Of a stretch of DNA of 57,014 nucleotides, positions 1-8,732 are shown piece after piece. This DNA comes from Chloroflexi bacterium UBA4736 (GTDB lineage: Bacteria > Chloroflexota > Dormibacteria > Dormibacterales > Dormibacteraceae): positions 1-57,014 of the forward strand of contig DHIW01000009.1 of the NCBI GenBank assembly GCA_002404015.1, written 5' to 3'. The translations under genes and the position numbers were made by a program. Numbering within the stretch: position 1 is the stretch's first letter; every line of letters begins with the position of its first letter. Below the pieces are notes generated by a model that had not been told where the DNA came from, did not search any database, and saw only the letters and a program-made list of their open reading frames with translations.

Positions 1-959
1 TCGGCTACATGTTCCTGGCCGTCGGGATCGGCGCCTATGGGGCGGGCTTCTTCCACCTGCTGTCGCACGCCTTCTTCAAGGCCCTGCTCTTCATGGCGGC
101 CGGCAACGTGATCCACGCCCTGGCCGACGAGCAAGACATGCGCCGTTTTGGCGGCCTCTGGCGCCAGATGCGTCCCACCGCGATCGCCTTCCTGGTGGGC
201 TCCCTGTCGCTGGTCGGCATAATCCCCTTCGTCGGGTTCTTCTCGAAGGAGGGCCTGCTGGGGGACGCCTTCTCGAAGCCGGACACCCTCTCCCAGGCGG
301 TCTGGGCGGTCGGCTTCGTGACCGCGATCCTGACCGGCTTCTATACCGGCCGGATGTGGTGGATCGCATTCTGGGGTGAGCCCGCACGGGAGCGCCCGGT
401 CGAGCAGCCGCACGAGGCGCCAAACGTGATGCTGGTGCCGGTCCTCCTGCTCGCCGTCCTCTCCACCGTGGGTGGCCTGCTCCAGGTCAGCGCCGTCTTC
501 CACGGCGGCTGGAAGCTCGTCACCGACTACCTGGCGCCTGCCGTCGGGCGCCCTTCGTGGGAGCCCGGCTCCATCGAGTACCTGGTCACCGCGGTCACCG
601 TCATCCTGGCCGGCCTGGCGTTCCTGGCCGCCTACAACCTCTACGTCCGGCCGGTCTGGGCGCGCTGGCGCGACCGCTTCCCGGGCGCGCGCTCCCTGCT
701 GGAGCACAAGTACTACTTGGACGAGGCCTACGACTACGCCTTCGTCCGGCCGATGGACTGGACCGCCCGCGAGGGCCTCGCCTGGGTCGACCGCACTCTC
801 ATCGACGGGGCGGTGCGGGGCGTGTCCACGCTGACCCGGGACACCGCCGCCGGGCTCAGCCTGACCCAGACCGGCTACTTCCGCAACTACGTCCTGGTGT
901 TCCTGGGCGGGGCGGTCGTGGCGGGCGGCCTCGTGCTGTACCGGGCGCTGAACGGCTGA
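1..959 (+). CDS. nuoL: NADH-quinone oxidoreductase subunit L, C-terminal part
   Basis: Proton-pumping antiporter-like membrane subunit of respiratory complex I. The gene begins before the window: the frame is open from base 3 and about 318 C-terminal residues are visible. They start in a conserved transmembrane stretch (GYMFLAVGIGAYGAGFFHL) followed by SHAFFKALLFMAAGNVIH, typical of NuoL. A later hydrophilic stretch (around residues 230-260) precedes a last membrane helix, consistent with the lateral helix and terminal TM of NuoL. Its stop overlaps the nuoM start (ATGA). Identity rests on these motifs and on the L-M-N gene order. Confidence 0.93.
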   Translation, partial: GYMFLAVGIGAYGAGFFHLLSHAFFKALLFMAAGNVIHALADEQDMRRFGGLWRQMRPTAIAFLVGSLSLVGIIPFVGFFSKEGLLGDAFSKPDTLSQAVWAVGFVTAILTGFYTGRMWWIAFWGEPARERPVEQPHEAPNVMLVPVLLLAVLSTVGGLLQVSAVFHGGWKLVTDYLAPAVGRPSWEPGSIEYLVTAVTVILAGLAFLAAYNLYVRPVWARWRDRFPGARSLLEHKYYLDEAYDYAFVRPMDWTAREGLAWVDRTLIDGAVRGVSTLTRDTAAGLSLTQTGYFRNYVLVFLGGAVVAGGLVLYRALNG

Positions 960-2440
960 TGCTCAGCGCTCTCTGGCTGGTGCCGGCGCTGGGCGGGCTG
1001 GTCGTGGCCTGGCTGCCGCGCTCCTGGGCGCGCTGGGCAGGCGCGGCGGTCGCCCTGGCCGCCCTGGCGCTGGCCGTGGTCGTGGCCGTCCAGCTGGACA
1101 CCACGCACCGGGGATTCCAGTTCCAGGAAAACCTGGGCTGGATCCCCGAGTACCGGATCTCGTACCACCTCGGCCTCGACGGGATCAGCGTCTGGCTGGT
1201 GCTGCTGAACGCTTTCCTGACCCTGATCGCGGTGCTCGCGACTCCCGCCCGGATGTCACGCCGGGGCAGCTTCATCGCCCTCCTGCTCCTGCTCGAGGCC
1301 GCCATGGCCGGCCTCTTCCTGGCCGTGGACCTGCTCCTCTTCTACGTCTTCTGGGAGGCGATGCTGATCCCGGCCTACTTCCTGCTCTGGATCTGGGGCG
1401 AGGGTGAACGCCCGGGCTGGGCGGCCCTCAAGTTCGTGCTCTACACGCTGGTCGGCTCGCTCCTCATGCTGGTCGGGGTCATCGGCGAGTACGTCTACAG
1501 CGGGGCCCACGATTTCGACCTGGCCCACCTCGCCGCCCAGCCGCCGACCCAGGCGATCCAGTTCGGGCTCTTCGCGCTGTTCGCGCTCGCGTTCGCCATC
1601 AAGATCCCGATCTTCCCGTTCCACAGCTGGCTGCCGGATGCCTACCTCGCGGCCCCCACGCCGATGCTCGTGACCTTCGCCGGCGTGATGGGCAAGACCG
1701 GCGCCTACGGCCTGCTGAGGGTCGTGATCCCGCTCCTCCCCCACCCCGTCTACTGGTGGGACTGGAACGGCGTCGTCCCCGTCCTGGCGGTGATCGGCAT
1801 CTGCTGGGGCGCCCTGATGGCGCTCGCCCAACGCGACATGAAGCTGCTGGTGGCGTACTCGTCCATCAGCCACATGGGCTTCATCGTGCTCGGCATCTTC
1901 GCCTTCAACGCGGTGGGCCAGCAGGGCGCTGTGTTGCAGATGGTCAACCACGGGCTGATCGTTCCCGCCCTCTTCCTGCTGGTGGCATGGGTGCAGAGCC
2001 GCACCGGCAGCCGCGACCGCTCCGTGCTGGCCGGGCTGGCCCCGCGGATGCCTGTGCTGGCCGGCCTTTTCATGATCGTGACGCTGGCCGCGCTGGGGCT
2101 GCCGGGCCTCAACAGCTTCGTGGGCGAGCTGATGACGCTGATGGGCGCCTGGGCCTTCTCGCCGGTGCTCGCCATCGCCGGCTGCGTCGGCCTGGTGCTG
2201 GCGCCGGTCTACATGCTGCGGCTGTTTCAGGGCCTGATGTACGCGCGGCCGGGTAGCGAGCTCGCGCACGGCCACGGCGAGGTCGCCGCCGAGCCGGTGG
2301 CGCGGGCTGACATCGCGCGCGGCGAGCTGGCCCTGCTCATGCCGATGGTGGCCCTGATGTTCCTGCTGGGCCTCTACCCGTACATCATCACCCGCGCCCT
2401 GCCCGCCCTCGGCTACGCCCTGCCGGTGCCCTGGCAATGA
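959..2440 (+). CDS. nuoM: NADH-quinone oxidoreductase subunit M
   Basis: A 493-residue polytopic proton-translocating subunit of complex I. The ATG overlaps the nuoL stop by ATGA, which fixes this start; a longer open frame reaching back to base 557 is only read-through. Motifs include FYVFWEAMLIPAYFLLWIWG, FAIKIPIFPFHSWLPDAY (with the conserved lysine of the pumping channel) and AYSSISHMGFIVLG. Length matches NuoM (about 490-510). Translationally coupled to nuoL upstream and nuoN downstream, so it is almost certainly part of a nuo operon whose earlier genes lie outside the window. Confidence 0.95.
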   Translation: MLSALWLVPALGGLVVAWLPRSWARWAGAAVALAALALAVVVAVQLDTTHRGFQFQENLGWIPEYRISYHLGLDGISVWLVLLNAFLTLIAVLATPARMSRRGSFIALLLLLEAAMAGLFLAVDLLLFYVFWEAMLIPAYFLLWIWGEGERPGWAALKFVLYTLVGSLLMLVGVIGEYVYSGAHDFDLAHLAAQPPTQAIQFGLFALFALAFAIKIPIFPFHSWLPDAYLAAPTPMLVTFAGVMGKTGAYGLLRVVIPLLPHPVYWWDWNGVVPVLAVIGICWGALMALAQRDMKLLVAYSSISHMGFIVLGIFAFNAVGQQGAVLQMVNHGLIVPALFLLVAWVQSRTGSRDRSVLAGLAPRMPVLAGLFMIVTLAALGLPGLNSFVGELMTLMGAWAFSPVLAIAGCVGLVLAPVYMLRLFQGLMYARPGSELAHGHGEVAAEPVARADIARGELALLMPMVALMFLLGLYPYIITRALPALGYALPVPWQ

Positions 2441-3927
2441 TCCTGGCGGCGAGCATCGACTACTCGGCAGCCCAGGCCTGGAGCGACCTCAGCCAGATCG
2501 CCCCGATCGCGGCGGTGACGGTCACGCTGCTGGTCGCGATCGTGCTCGACCTGCTGCTCCCGGAGCCGGCGAGTGGCCGGATCGTCGCCCTGACTTGCGC
2601 CACCGGCCTGTTCGTCGCGCTTGGCATGGCCGTCAACTTCTGGCTCGGGGGGGGCGGCCACAGCGCCTACTTCGGCTTTGCGACCGGGGACGAGTTCGCT
2701 CTCTTCTTCGAGGTCCTCTTCGCCGTCCTCGGCATCCTCACGATCGGCATCTCGCACTCCTACCTGCGCCGGCGGGGCCTCCTGGAGGCGGAGTTCCACA
2801 TCCTGACGCTGGCGGCGGTGATCGGCATGATGGTGCTGGCCTCCGCGACCTCGCTGGTCTCGGTCTTCCTCGGCCTCGAGCTGCTCTCGATCGCGCTCTA
2901 CATCTCCTCCGGCTACGTACGCAGCTCGACGGCGTCCCAGGAGGCGGGCGCCAAGTACCTGCTGGTCGGGGGCTTCGCCAGCGCCTTCGTGCTCTACGGG
3001 ATGGCGCTGACGTACGGCGCGACCGGGTCCACCCTGCTGCCCGAGATCGCGCGCCGGGTGACCGTCGAGAGCGCGGGCAACACGCTGCTGCTCCTGGGCA
3101 TCCTGCTGATGGGCGTCGGCTTCGCTTTCAAGGTTTCGGCCGCGCCCTTCCACATGTGGACGCCGGACGTGTACCAGGGCGCGCCGACACCAGTGACCGC
3201 GTTCATGTCGGTCGGGACGAAGGCGGCCGCCTTCGCGATGATCATCCGCGTCTTCTCCGCCGGTCTGCCCCACCTCGCGGGAGAGTGGCTCTGGCTGCTG
3301 GCCTTCGTGGCGGCCTCCAGCATGGTGGTCGGCAACCTGATGGCGATCGTCCAGAACAGCGTCAAGCGCCTGCTGGCCTACTCCGGCGTCGCCCAGGCCG
3401 GGTACATCCTGGTCGGGGTGCTGGCGGGCGGCAAGCAGGGGATCGGCGCGGTCCTGTTCTACCTCTTCGCGTACCTCTTTATGAACTTCGGCGCGTTCGC
3501 GGTGCTGTCGGCGCTGACGACGCAGGCAGGCGAGGCCGACCGGATGGAGGACCTGGACGGGCTGGCGTACCGGCATCCCTTCATGGGCGTCCTGATGACC
3601 GTCTTCATGCTCTCGCTGGCCGGCTTCCCGCCGCTGGCCGGATTCTTCGGGAAGTTGTTCCTGTTCACGGCCGCGGTCAGCGCAGGCTGGACCTGGCTGG
3701 TGGTGCTGGCGGTCCTGATGAGCGCGGTCTCCGTGTATTACTACCTGCGCGTCGTCGTCCACGTCTGGACGCCAGTCGTCCAGCCCGAGCGCCTCCCCAG
3801 CCAGCCTGGCCCGCTGGTCGCGATCGGGATCTCGGGCCTGCTGGCGATCCTGCTCGGGCTGTACCCCTCCCTGCTCCTCGGCCTGGGCATCATGGGGGGC
3901 GGAACCGCGCTGGCCGCCGGTCCCTAG
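2437..3927 (+). CDS. nuoN: NADH-quinone oxidoreductase subunit N
   Basis: A 496-residue third antiporter-like subunit of complex I. The start overlaps the nuoM stop (ATGA). Motifs include FLGLELLSIALYISSGY, GFAFKVSAAPFHMWTPDVY and RLLAYSGVAQAGYILVG, all characteristic of NuoN. It has about 14 predicted membrane segments. It is the last gene of the nuo operon: the next gene is convergent and a GC-rich inverted repeat follows the stop. Confidence 0.95.
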   Translation: MILAASIDYSAAQAWSDLSQIAPIAAVTVTLLVAIVLDLLLPEPASGRIVALTCATGLFVALGMAVNFWLGGGGHSAYFGFATGDEFALFFEVLFAVLGILTIGISHSYLRRRGLLEAEFHILTLAAVIGMMVLASATSLVSVFLGLELLSIALYISSGYVRSSTASQEAGAKYLLVGGFASAFVLYGMALTYGATGSTLLPEIARRVTVESAGNTLLLLGILLMGVGFAFKVSAAPFHMWTPDVYQGAPTPVTAFMSVGTKAAAFAMIIRVFSAGLPHLAGEWLWLLAFVAASSMVVGNLMAIVQNSVKRLLAYSGVAQAGYILVGVLAGGKQGIGAVLFYLFAYLFMNFGAFAVLSALTTQAGEADRMEDLDGLAYRHPFMGVLMTVFMLSLAGFPPLAGFFGKLFLFTAAVSAGWTWLVVLAVLMSAVSVYYYLRVVVHVWTPVVQPERLPSQPGPLVAIGISGLLAILLGLYPSLLLGLGIMGGGTALAAGP

Positions 3928-3930
3928 TCA

Positions 3931-3956
3931 GCTCGCTCCGGCCTAACCGGGCGAGC
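3931..3956. terminator. Possible bidirectional hairpin between convergent genes
   Basis: An imperfect inverted repeat (GCTCG...CCGG, loop cctaa, CCGG...CGAGC) lies between the nuoN stop and the stop of the convergent gene and overlaps the latter. There is no T-tract on either strand, so it could be a weak or factor-assisted terminator. Confidence 0.35.
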
Positions 3957-4716
3957 GGACCAGGTCGACGACCAGCCGATCCGGACCGCTGAGGACCGTA
4001 ACCCGGACGCAGGCCGGTCCGGAGGTGCCCAACCCCCAGCTGAACACGCCCTCGAAGTCGCCCACCTGGCGGGCCTCAGCGAGCACCGGACCACCCAGGC
4101 GATAGTCCGTGGGGCCGTTATAGGAGCCGCTCGGCGTGGCGTTGCGGACCCGGACCAAAACCCCGGCCGAACCCTGCAGCGTCACCTCCTCGCCGCTAGC
4201 GTCGTGGACGAATCCCGAGGTCGGCTGGGTCCGGACTTCGTAGCTCGGAACCGGTCCGGTGAACTGGATGACCAGGCGGTCGAAGCCCTGCTGGCTCCCG
4301 ACGCGCACGGCCGCGACCGCGGCCTGTGCGCCGCCGCCACCGGTCACCGCGGAGGAGCACGTGAACCCAGCCGGCACCGACGCGACCGCCGGCGTCGCTT
4401 CGGGGGTCGGGCTGGGCGACGGCTGGGCGTTAGCGGCCGGGCTGGGCGTGGCAGCCGGCAGCGTGCTCGCCGAGACCGCGGGCACCACCCTCGTCACCGG
4501 GCTGGGACCCCGGCTCAGAGAGGCTGCCAGTAGCGCCGCGACGACCACCACCCCCAGTCCGGCCGCAGCCGCCCCGGCGATCCACATGCCGCGGGTGCGG
4601 GGCGAGTCGGCGTCGCTGACGATCGCCGCCCGGACGCGTGCCGCGAGCGCTGGATGAGCGGGACGCGTCCCGGCCGCAAAAGCCTCCCGAAGATCGGTGT
4701 CGTCGTCGTGGCTCAT
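3943..4716 (-). CDS. Membrane anti-sigma-like protein with AMIN-like ectodomain
   Basis: A 257-residue protein. The first ~40 residues are cytoplasmic and end in a basic stretch. A single membrane helix follows (about 44-66, IAGAAAAGLGVVVVAALLA), then an Ala/Pro/Thr/Ser linker, then a beta-rich C-terminal domain beginning near GFDRLVIQFTGPVPSYEV. That pattern resembles the AMIN-like domain of secreted actinobacterial and related proteins. The gene starts inside the stop of the upstream ECF sigma factor (ATGA overlap), the usual arrangement for a cognate anti-sigma factor. I see no clear zinc HxxxCxxC motif, so the anti-sigma role is inferred from position and topology, and the AMIN-like call from pattern only. 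Confidence 0.6.
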   Translation of the reverse strand: MSHDDDTDLREAFAAGTRPAHPALAARVRAAIVSDADSPRTRGMWIAGAAAAGLGVVVVAALLAASLSRGPSPVTRVVPAVSASTLPAATPSPAANAQPSPSPTPEATPAVASVPAGFTCSSAVTGGGGAQAAVAAVRVGSQQGFDRLVIQFTGPVPSYEVRTQPTSGFVHDASGEEVTLQGSAGVLVRVRNATPSGSYNGPTDYRLGGPVLAEARQVGDFEGVFSWGLGTSGPACVRVTVLSGPDRLVVDLVRSPG

Positions 4717-5249
4717 CGATCGGCCCCCCTGCCAGCCGGCTGCGCCCGGAATCGGCGGCCGGCGCGATGGATGCGTGTGCGGGCGCCCGCCGGGGAAACC
4801 CGGAGGACGCGCGCGACCTCCTCGATCGGAAGGTCCAGATAGTGATAGAGGTAGAGGGCCAGCCGGTCCTCGGCACCCAGTCCTCGGAGCCCCTCTTGCA
4901 GGCCACTCGCGGCCAGGACCCTGTCCTCCGGTGACGCGCTCAGCTCACGGGGCGGTTCGGCAAGCCGTACGACGGACCACCAACGATTGCGGCGCGCCAT
5001 CCGGCACTCGTTGGCGACGATCGTGAGAAACCAGGCCCTGTAGCTCGAAGTGCCACCCCGGAACTGGGCTCTCTTGCGCCAGGCTTTCAGGGCAGCCTCC
5101 TGGACCGCGTCCTCGGCTGCTGAGCGGGAGCCGAGCATGACCTGGGCGAGCCGGAAGGCGGGATCGATCAGGAGGGTGAGGCGGTCCGCGTAGGCATCCG
5201 GTCGGTTCGCGTCCGATTCCACCTCGATCGTCGTCACGGCAGTCGTCAT
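4713..5249 (-). CDS. ECF-family RNA polymerase sigma factor
   Basis: A 178-residue sigma factor of the extracytoplasmic-function type. Region 2 covers roughly residues 25-95 (FRLAQVMLGSRSAAEDAVQE, then YRAWFLTIVANECRMARRN). Region 4 spans about 120-172, with the helix-turn-helix LPIEEVARVLRVSPAGARTR. The ATG is chosen because it opens the conserved part; the longer open frame upstream has no sigma-like content and a likely promoter lies just before this start. Coupled by ATGA overlap to a membrane protein that is probably its anti-sigma factor. No target genes can be assigned. Confidence 0.85.
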   Translation of the reverse strand: MTTAVTTIEVESDANRPDAYADRLTLLIDPAFRLAQVMLGSRSAAEDAVQEAALKAWRKRAQFRGGTSSYRAWFLTIVANECRMARRNRWWSVVRLAEPPRELSASPEDRVLAASGLQEGLRGLGAEDRLALYLYHYLDLPIEEVARVLRVSPAGARTRIHRAGRRFRAQPAGRGADR

Positions 5250-5260
5250 GCTGGCACTGA

Positions 5261-5290
5261 TTAGATGCGCCAACAGCCTCGGTCGTTTCA
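5261..5290 (-). promoter_or_regulatory. Candidate ECF-type autoregulatory promoter
   Basis: Reading on the minus strand, TGAAACG is followed by 14-15 bases and then CGCATCTAA, immediately before the sigma-factor ATG. The AAC-type -35 and TCTAA-type -10 resemble ECF promoters, which often drive their own sigma gene. Transcription would start only a few bases before the ATG. This is pattern recognition only. Confidence 0.35.
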
Positions 5291-5365
5291 CCTGCCCGCG
5301 TGGAGGCGGCCCCAGCCCGGGCCGACACCGGCCCGCCTGGCGGAGCAAGGAGTCGCAGCGCCCGG

Positions 5366-7156
5366 CTACCGCCCGATCGCGTAGCCCTGCATCTGGCGGG
5401 GGTTGGCCGCGGCGCGCAGCCGGCCGCCGGGCCGGTCGTTGGCGACCGCGCTCAAGCGGCCCTGGGTCCAGGGACCGGTCAGCTGGACGTCGTGCCCGCG
5501 CCGGCGCAGCTCCGCGACCACGTCCGGTGAGACCCGGTCCTCCAGGACCAGCCGGCCGGGGAGCCAGTGGTGGGGGTAGAAGGAGCGCGGGAAGGAATCC
5601 GTATGGAACATCGGCGCGTCCACCTGCTCCTGCAGGTTGTCCACGAAATTGGCCAGCCGCAGGAAAAAGGTGAGCGACCACTGGTCCTGCTGATCGGCGC
5701 CCGGCGTGCCGAAGGCGAGGCCGGTCTCGTCGCCGCGAAACGCCAGCGAGGGGCTGAGGGTCGTCCGAGGCCGCTTGCCCGGCGCCAGTGAGTTGGGCAG
5801 GCCGGGGTCCAGGGTGAAGATCTGGGCGCGCGTTCCCAATGCGAAGCCGAGGCCGGGCACCACAGGCGAGCTCTGCAGCCAGCCCCCACTGGGCGTCGCC
5901 GAGACCAGGTTACCGAAGCGGTCGGCGATGTCCACGTGGCAGGTGTCGCCCCTCACCTCGCCCATCGCGCCGGTGGTCGGATCCCCGAGCCCCGAGAGGT
6001 CCGCGTTCAGGGGCGGCTGGCCATACTGCGGGAGCCGGGGCGGCCGGCCGCCCGGGAAGCCCGGCCGGAGCTCCAGGGAGGCCGTCGCGCCGACCAGCCG
6101 GCGGCGCTGATCGACATAGTCCTCCGCCAGGAGGTCCGCGACCAGGTCTGGCGTGAAGAGGGGATCGCCGTACCAGGCCTCGCGGTCCAGGAAGGCGAGC
6201 TTGGCGCACTCGACAACCGTGTGGATGAAGTCGGCGCCCGAGGGGTCCATGGCGGCCACGTCCAGACCCTTGAGCAGGGAAAGCTGCTGGAGGAAGACCG
6301 GACCCTGGCTCCACTGCCCGCACTTAAGGACGCGCCAGTCGCGGTAGTCGTAGCTGATCGGGGCCTCGACACCGGCCTTCCAGCCCGCCATGTCCTGCCC
6401 GGTGATCAGGCCGCCATGGCGGCGCCCGGTGACGTCGAGGATCTCCGCGGTGCGGCAGAAGCGGTCGATGGCATCGGCCACGAAACCCTCGTACCAGGCC
6501 CGGCGAGCCGCCTCGATCTGGCCTTCGCGGTCTGGCGAAGCCGCCTCGGCCTCCGTCAGGACCCGCCGGTAGGTCGCCGCCAGGGCGGGGTTGCGGAAGA
6601 TCGTGCCGGGCGCGGGCACGCCATCCGCCAGGTAGATCCGCGCGGACTCGAGCCACTCCTCGCGGAACAGGCGCTCCACCTTCCCGATGGTGTCCGTGAT
6701 CCGCCAGACCAGCGGGTAGCCGTCCTCGGCGTAGCCGATCGCGTACTCCAGGACGTCACGGAGCCGCAGCGTGCCGAACTCCTCCAGGAGCCGCAGCCAG
6801 CCGCCGACCGCCCCTGGTACGCAGGCCGCGAGGAGCCCGGTGCCGGGGACCATGTCGAGGCCCAGGCCCCGATAGTGCTCGATGGTGGCGGAGGCCGGCG
6901 CCGGGCCCTGCCCGCAGACCACGGAGGACCGCTGCTGGCGGGCGTCGTACACGATCGCCGGCATGTCCCCGCCCGGGCCGTTGAGGTGGGGCTCCACGAC
7001 CTGCAGCACGAAGCCGGCCGCGACCGCCGCGTCGAAGGCGTTGCCGCCGCGCTCGAGGATGGCCATGCCGGTCGCGCTGGCGATCCAGTGCGTCGAGGCC
7101 ACCATCCCGAAGGTGCCTTGCAGCTCGGGCCGCGTCGTGAATGCCGGCTCGCTCAC
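5366..7156 (-). CDS. Gamma-glutamyltransferase family protein
   Basis: A 596-residue Ntn-hydrolase of the gamma-glutamyltranspeptidase family, which cleaves gamma-glutamyl amides such as glutathione after self-processing. The N-terminal half has ATGMAILERGGNAFDAAVAA and NGPGGDMPAIVYD. The likely nucleophile at the processing site is Thr405 in GDTCHVDIADRFGNLVSATP, near the usual large/small subunit boundary. No signal peptide is evident, so it may be cytoplasmic. The GTG start overlaps the stop of the upstream SDR gene (GTGA); an in-frame ATG 72 bases earlier lies inside the SDR gene and is less likely. Substrate unknown: the family also includes cephalosporin acylases and gamma-glutamyl-peptide hydrolases. 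Confidence 0.85.
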   Translation of the reverse strand: MSEPAFTTRPELQGTFGMVASTHWIASATGMAILERGGNAFDAAVAAGFVLQVVEPHLNGPGGDMPAIVYDARQQRSSVVCGQGPAPASATIEHYRGLGLDMVPGTGLLAACVPGAVGGWLRLLEEFGTLRLRDVLEYAIGYAEDGYPLVWRITDTIGKVERLFREEWLESARIYLADGVPAPGTIFRNPALAATYRRVLTEAEAASPDREGQIEAARRAWYEGFVADAIDRFCRTAEILDVTGRRHGGLITGQDMAGWKAGVEAPISYDYRDWRVLKCGQWSQGPVFLQQLSLLKGLDVAAMDPSGADFIHTVVECAKLAFLDREAWYGDPLFTPDLVADLLAEDYVDQRRRLVGATASLELRPGFPGGRPPRLPQYGQPPLNADLSGLGDPTTGAMGEVRGDTCHVDIADRFGNLVSATPSGGWLQSSPVVPGLGFALGTRAQIFTLDPGLPNSLAPGKRPRTTLSPSLAFRGDETGLAFGTPGADQQDQWSLTFFLRLANFVDNLQEQVDAPMFHTDSFPRSFYPHHWLPGRLVLEDRVSPDVVAELRRRGHDVQLTGPWTQGRLSAVANDRPGGRLRAAANPRQMQGYAIGR

Positions 7157-7886
7157 AGCAGCGAGCGGCCCTGGCCGCCATCCAACGCCCAGCAGGCCCC
7201 GATCACGTAGGAGGCGGCTTCCGAGCACAGGAATCCGACCACCTCGGCCACCTCTTCGGGGGTCCCGAAACGGCCCAGCGGCAGCTCCCGTCTAACGTAG
7301 TCCGCGATCCCTTCGGGGTCAGCCTCGCGGCGGCGGTGCCAGGACCCGCCCTCGAAGAGAACGCCGCCCGGAGCCACGCAGTTGACTGTCACGCCCTTGG
7401 CGGCGACCTCCCGGCCCAGGCTGGTCGTGAAGCTGATCTCCGCCGCTTTGGCCGCGTTGTAGGCGGGGGCGCCCCCGGCCTCGCGCCCGAAGAGTGAGCC
7501 GATCGTGACGATGCGGCCCCAGCCCGCCCGCTCCATGGCCGGCAGGAGCGCCTTGCTGAGGCGGGCCGCCGCGTAGAGGTTGCCGTTCATCGCGGCCTCC
7601 AGCTCGGCGACGCCGGTGTCGGCCCAGCTGCCGCCCGCCCGCAGGCCGAGGTTGTTGACCAGGATCCCGACCGCCCCCGCCCGGGGACGCAGCCCGCCTC
7701 GGTCGTGAGGTCGGCGACGATCCCGACGCCGCCCAGCTCCTCGGCCACCCGGCGGACGTCGGCCCCGGTGCGGGCCACGACCGCAACCTGGGCGCCCTCG
7801 CGGGCCAGGACTCGGGCGATGGCCAGCCCAATGCCGCGGGTCGCGCCGGTCACCAGGGCGAGCTTTCCCGCCAGGCCGTAGTCCAC
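7153..7886 (-). pseudogene. Short-chain dehydrogenase/reductase, frame-broken
   Basis: Rossmann-fold SDR split over two frames. The first part, from a GTG start (VDYGLAGKLALVTGATRGIG), carries the TGxxxGIG cofactor motif and runs to about DLTTEAGC. The second part, in another frame, resumes at AVGILVNNLG and contains the catalytic Ser (IVTIGSLFG) and YxxxK (YNAAK), ending in a normal SDR C terminus. The junction is near 7680-7700. Compared with ordinary SDRs, about seven residues are also missing between beta-4 and the NNxG strand, so the lesion looks like a deletion of roughly 22 bases rather than one slipped base. The gene overlaps the GGT start by GTGA. It could be a true pseudogene or an assembly collapse in a G-rich stretch. 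Confidence 0.75.
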
Positions 7887-7959
7887 AGGGTGCAATCCTA
7901 GGGAACCCTGGAACCTGAATAGACTTTGGCGGATCGCGATCCCGCCCGGTCTCTCCGCG

Positions 7960-8673
7960 ATGCTCAATGACGGCCCGCCGGTTGAGCCGCGCCCTTCGGC
8001 CTCCGTCCTCCTCGCGCGGGGGCGGGATCCCTGGCGGCTGCTGATGATGCGGCGGCCGGGCGGGGCCGAGTTCGCGCCCTCCGCTTACGTGTTCCCGGGC
8101 GGCAGCGCCCATTCCGAGGACGACGACTTCGACGACCCGCTTCGCTCGGCCGCGGCGCGCGAGCTGTTCGAGGAGGTCGGGATCCTCCTGGCGCGACGCC
8201 GTTCCGGGCGGTTTGCCGCGGAGGCGGACTGCCGGCACCTGCGCTCGGCCGTCGAGGGAGGCCTCAGCTGGCCGGCCGGGCTGGCCGAGTGCGGGCTCAC
8301 CCCAGCCTTCGACCGGCTGGTCTTCCTGGCCCGCTGGATCACGCCCGAGCGGCTGCGCAGGCGCTTCGACACCCGCTTCTTCGTTGCCCGCCGGCCGGCG
8401 GGCCAGACCGTCTTGCCGCAGGCTGGCGAGGTCGACGAGCTGATCTGGGTCTCACCCGACGAGGCGCTGGCCGAGGGCGGCCCGATGATGGTGCACGCGA
8501 CCCGGCGGATCCTGGAATCGGTCGCGGGCGAAGGCGACGTGGGCCGCCTGCTGGCCCGCCTCCGACGCCGCCGTCGGGAGACTCCGCCCGTTCGTCCGCG
8601 GATCGTGCAGGCTGACGGGGGCGGCTGGGCTGTGGTTGGGGACGAGCCCAGATCAGCCCAGTCCGGCCCGTAA
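7960..8673 (+). CDS. NUDIX hydrolase, NUDT19-like
   Basis: A 237-residue hydrolase. The fold begins with PSASVLLARG and FAPSAYVFPGGSA. The NUDIX box is split by an insertion between the glycine and the metal-binding helix AARELFEEVGIL, as in the NUDT19/RP2-like group that acts on CoA-type or other nucleoside-diphosphate-linked substrates. The typical FxxRWITPE segment (FLARWITPERLRRRFDTRFF) supports this group. Divergent from the SDR gene, with 73 bp between them. Exact substrate cannot be told. Confidence 0.82.
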   Translation: MLNDGPPVEPRPSASVLLARGRDPWRLLMMRRPGGAEFAPSAYVFPGGSAHSEDDDFDDPLRSAAARELFEEVGILLARRRSGRFAAEADCRHLRSAVEGGLSWPAGLAECGLTPAFDRLVFLARWITPERLRRRFDTRFFVARRPAGQTVLPQAGEVDELIWVSPDEALAEGGPMMVHATRRILESVAGEGDVGRLLARLRRRRRETPPVRPRIVQADGGGWAVVGDEPRSAQSGP

Positions 8674-8732
8674 CCAAACTGTTACACTCGGCCGCGTTTT
8701 CGTCGGGGCTCGAATCGTCAAGGGGGGCACGA

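Noticed and set aside
1256..2437. 393-codon reverse frame inside nuoM
   Set aside because: His/Gln/Glu-rich translation with no motif; antisense shadow of a clear complex I gene.
5250..5681. N-terminal extension of the sigma factor (322-codon frame)
   Set aside because: Extension is Pro/Ala/Arg-rich shadow of the GGT gene and crosses a likely promoter; the ATG at 5249 starts the conserved domain.
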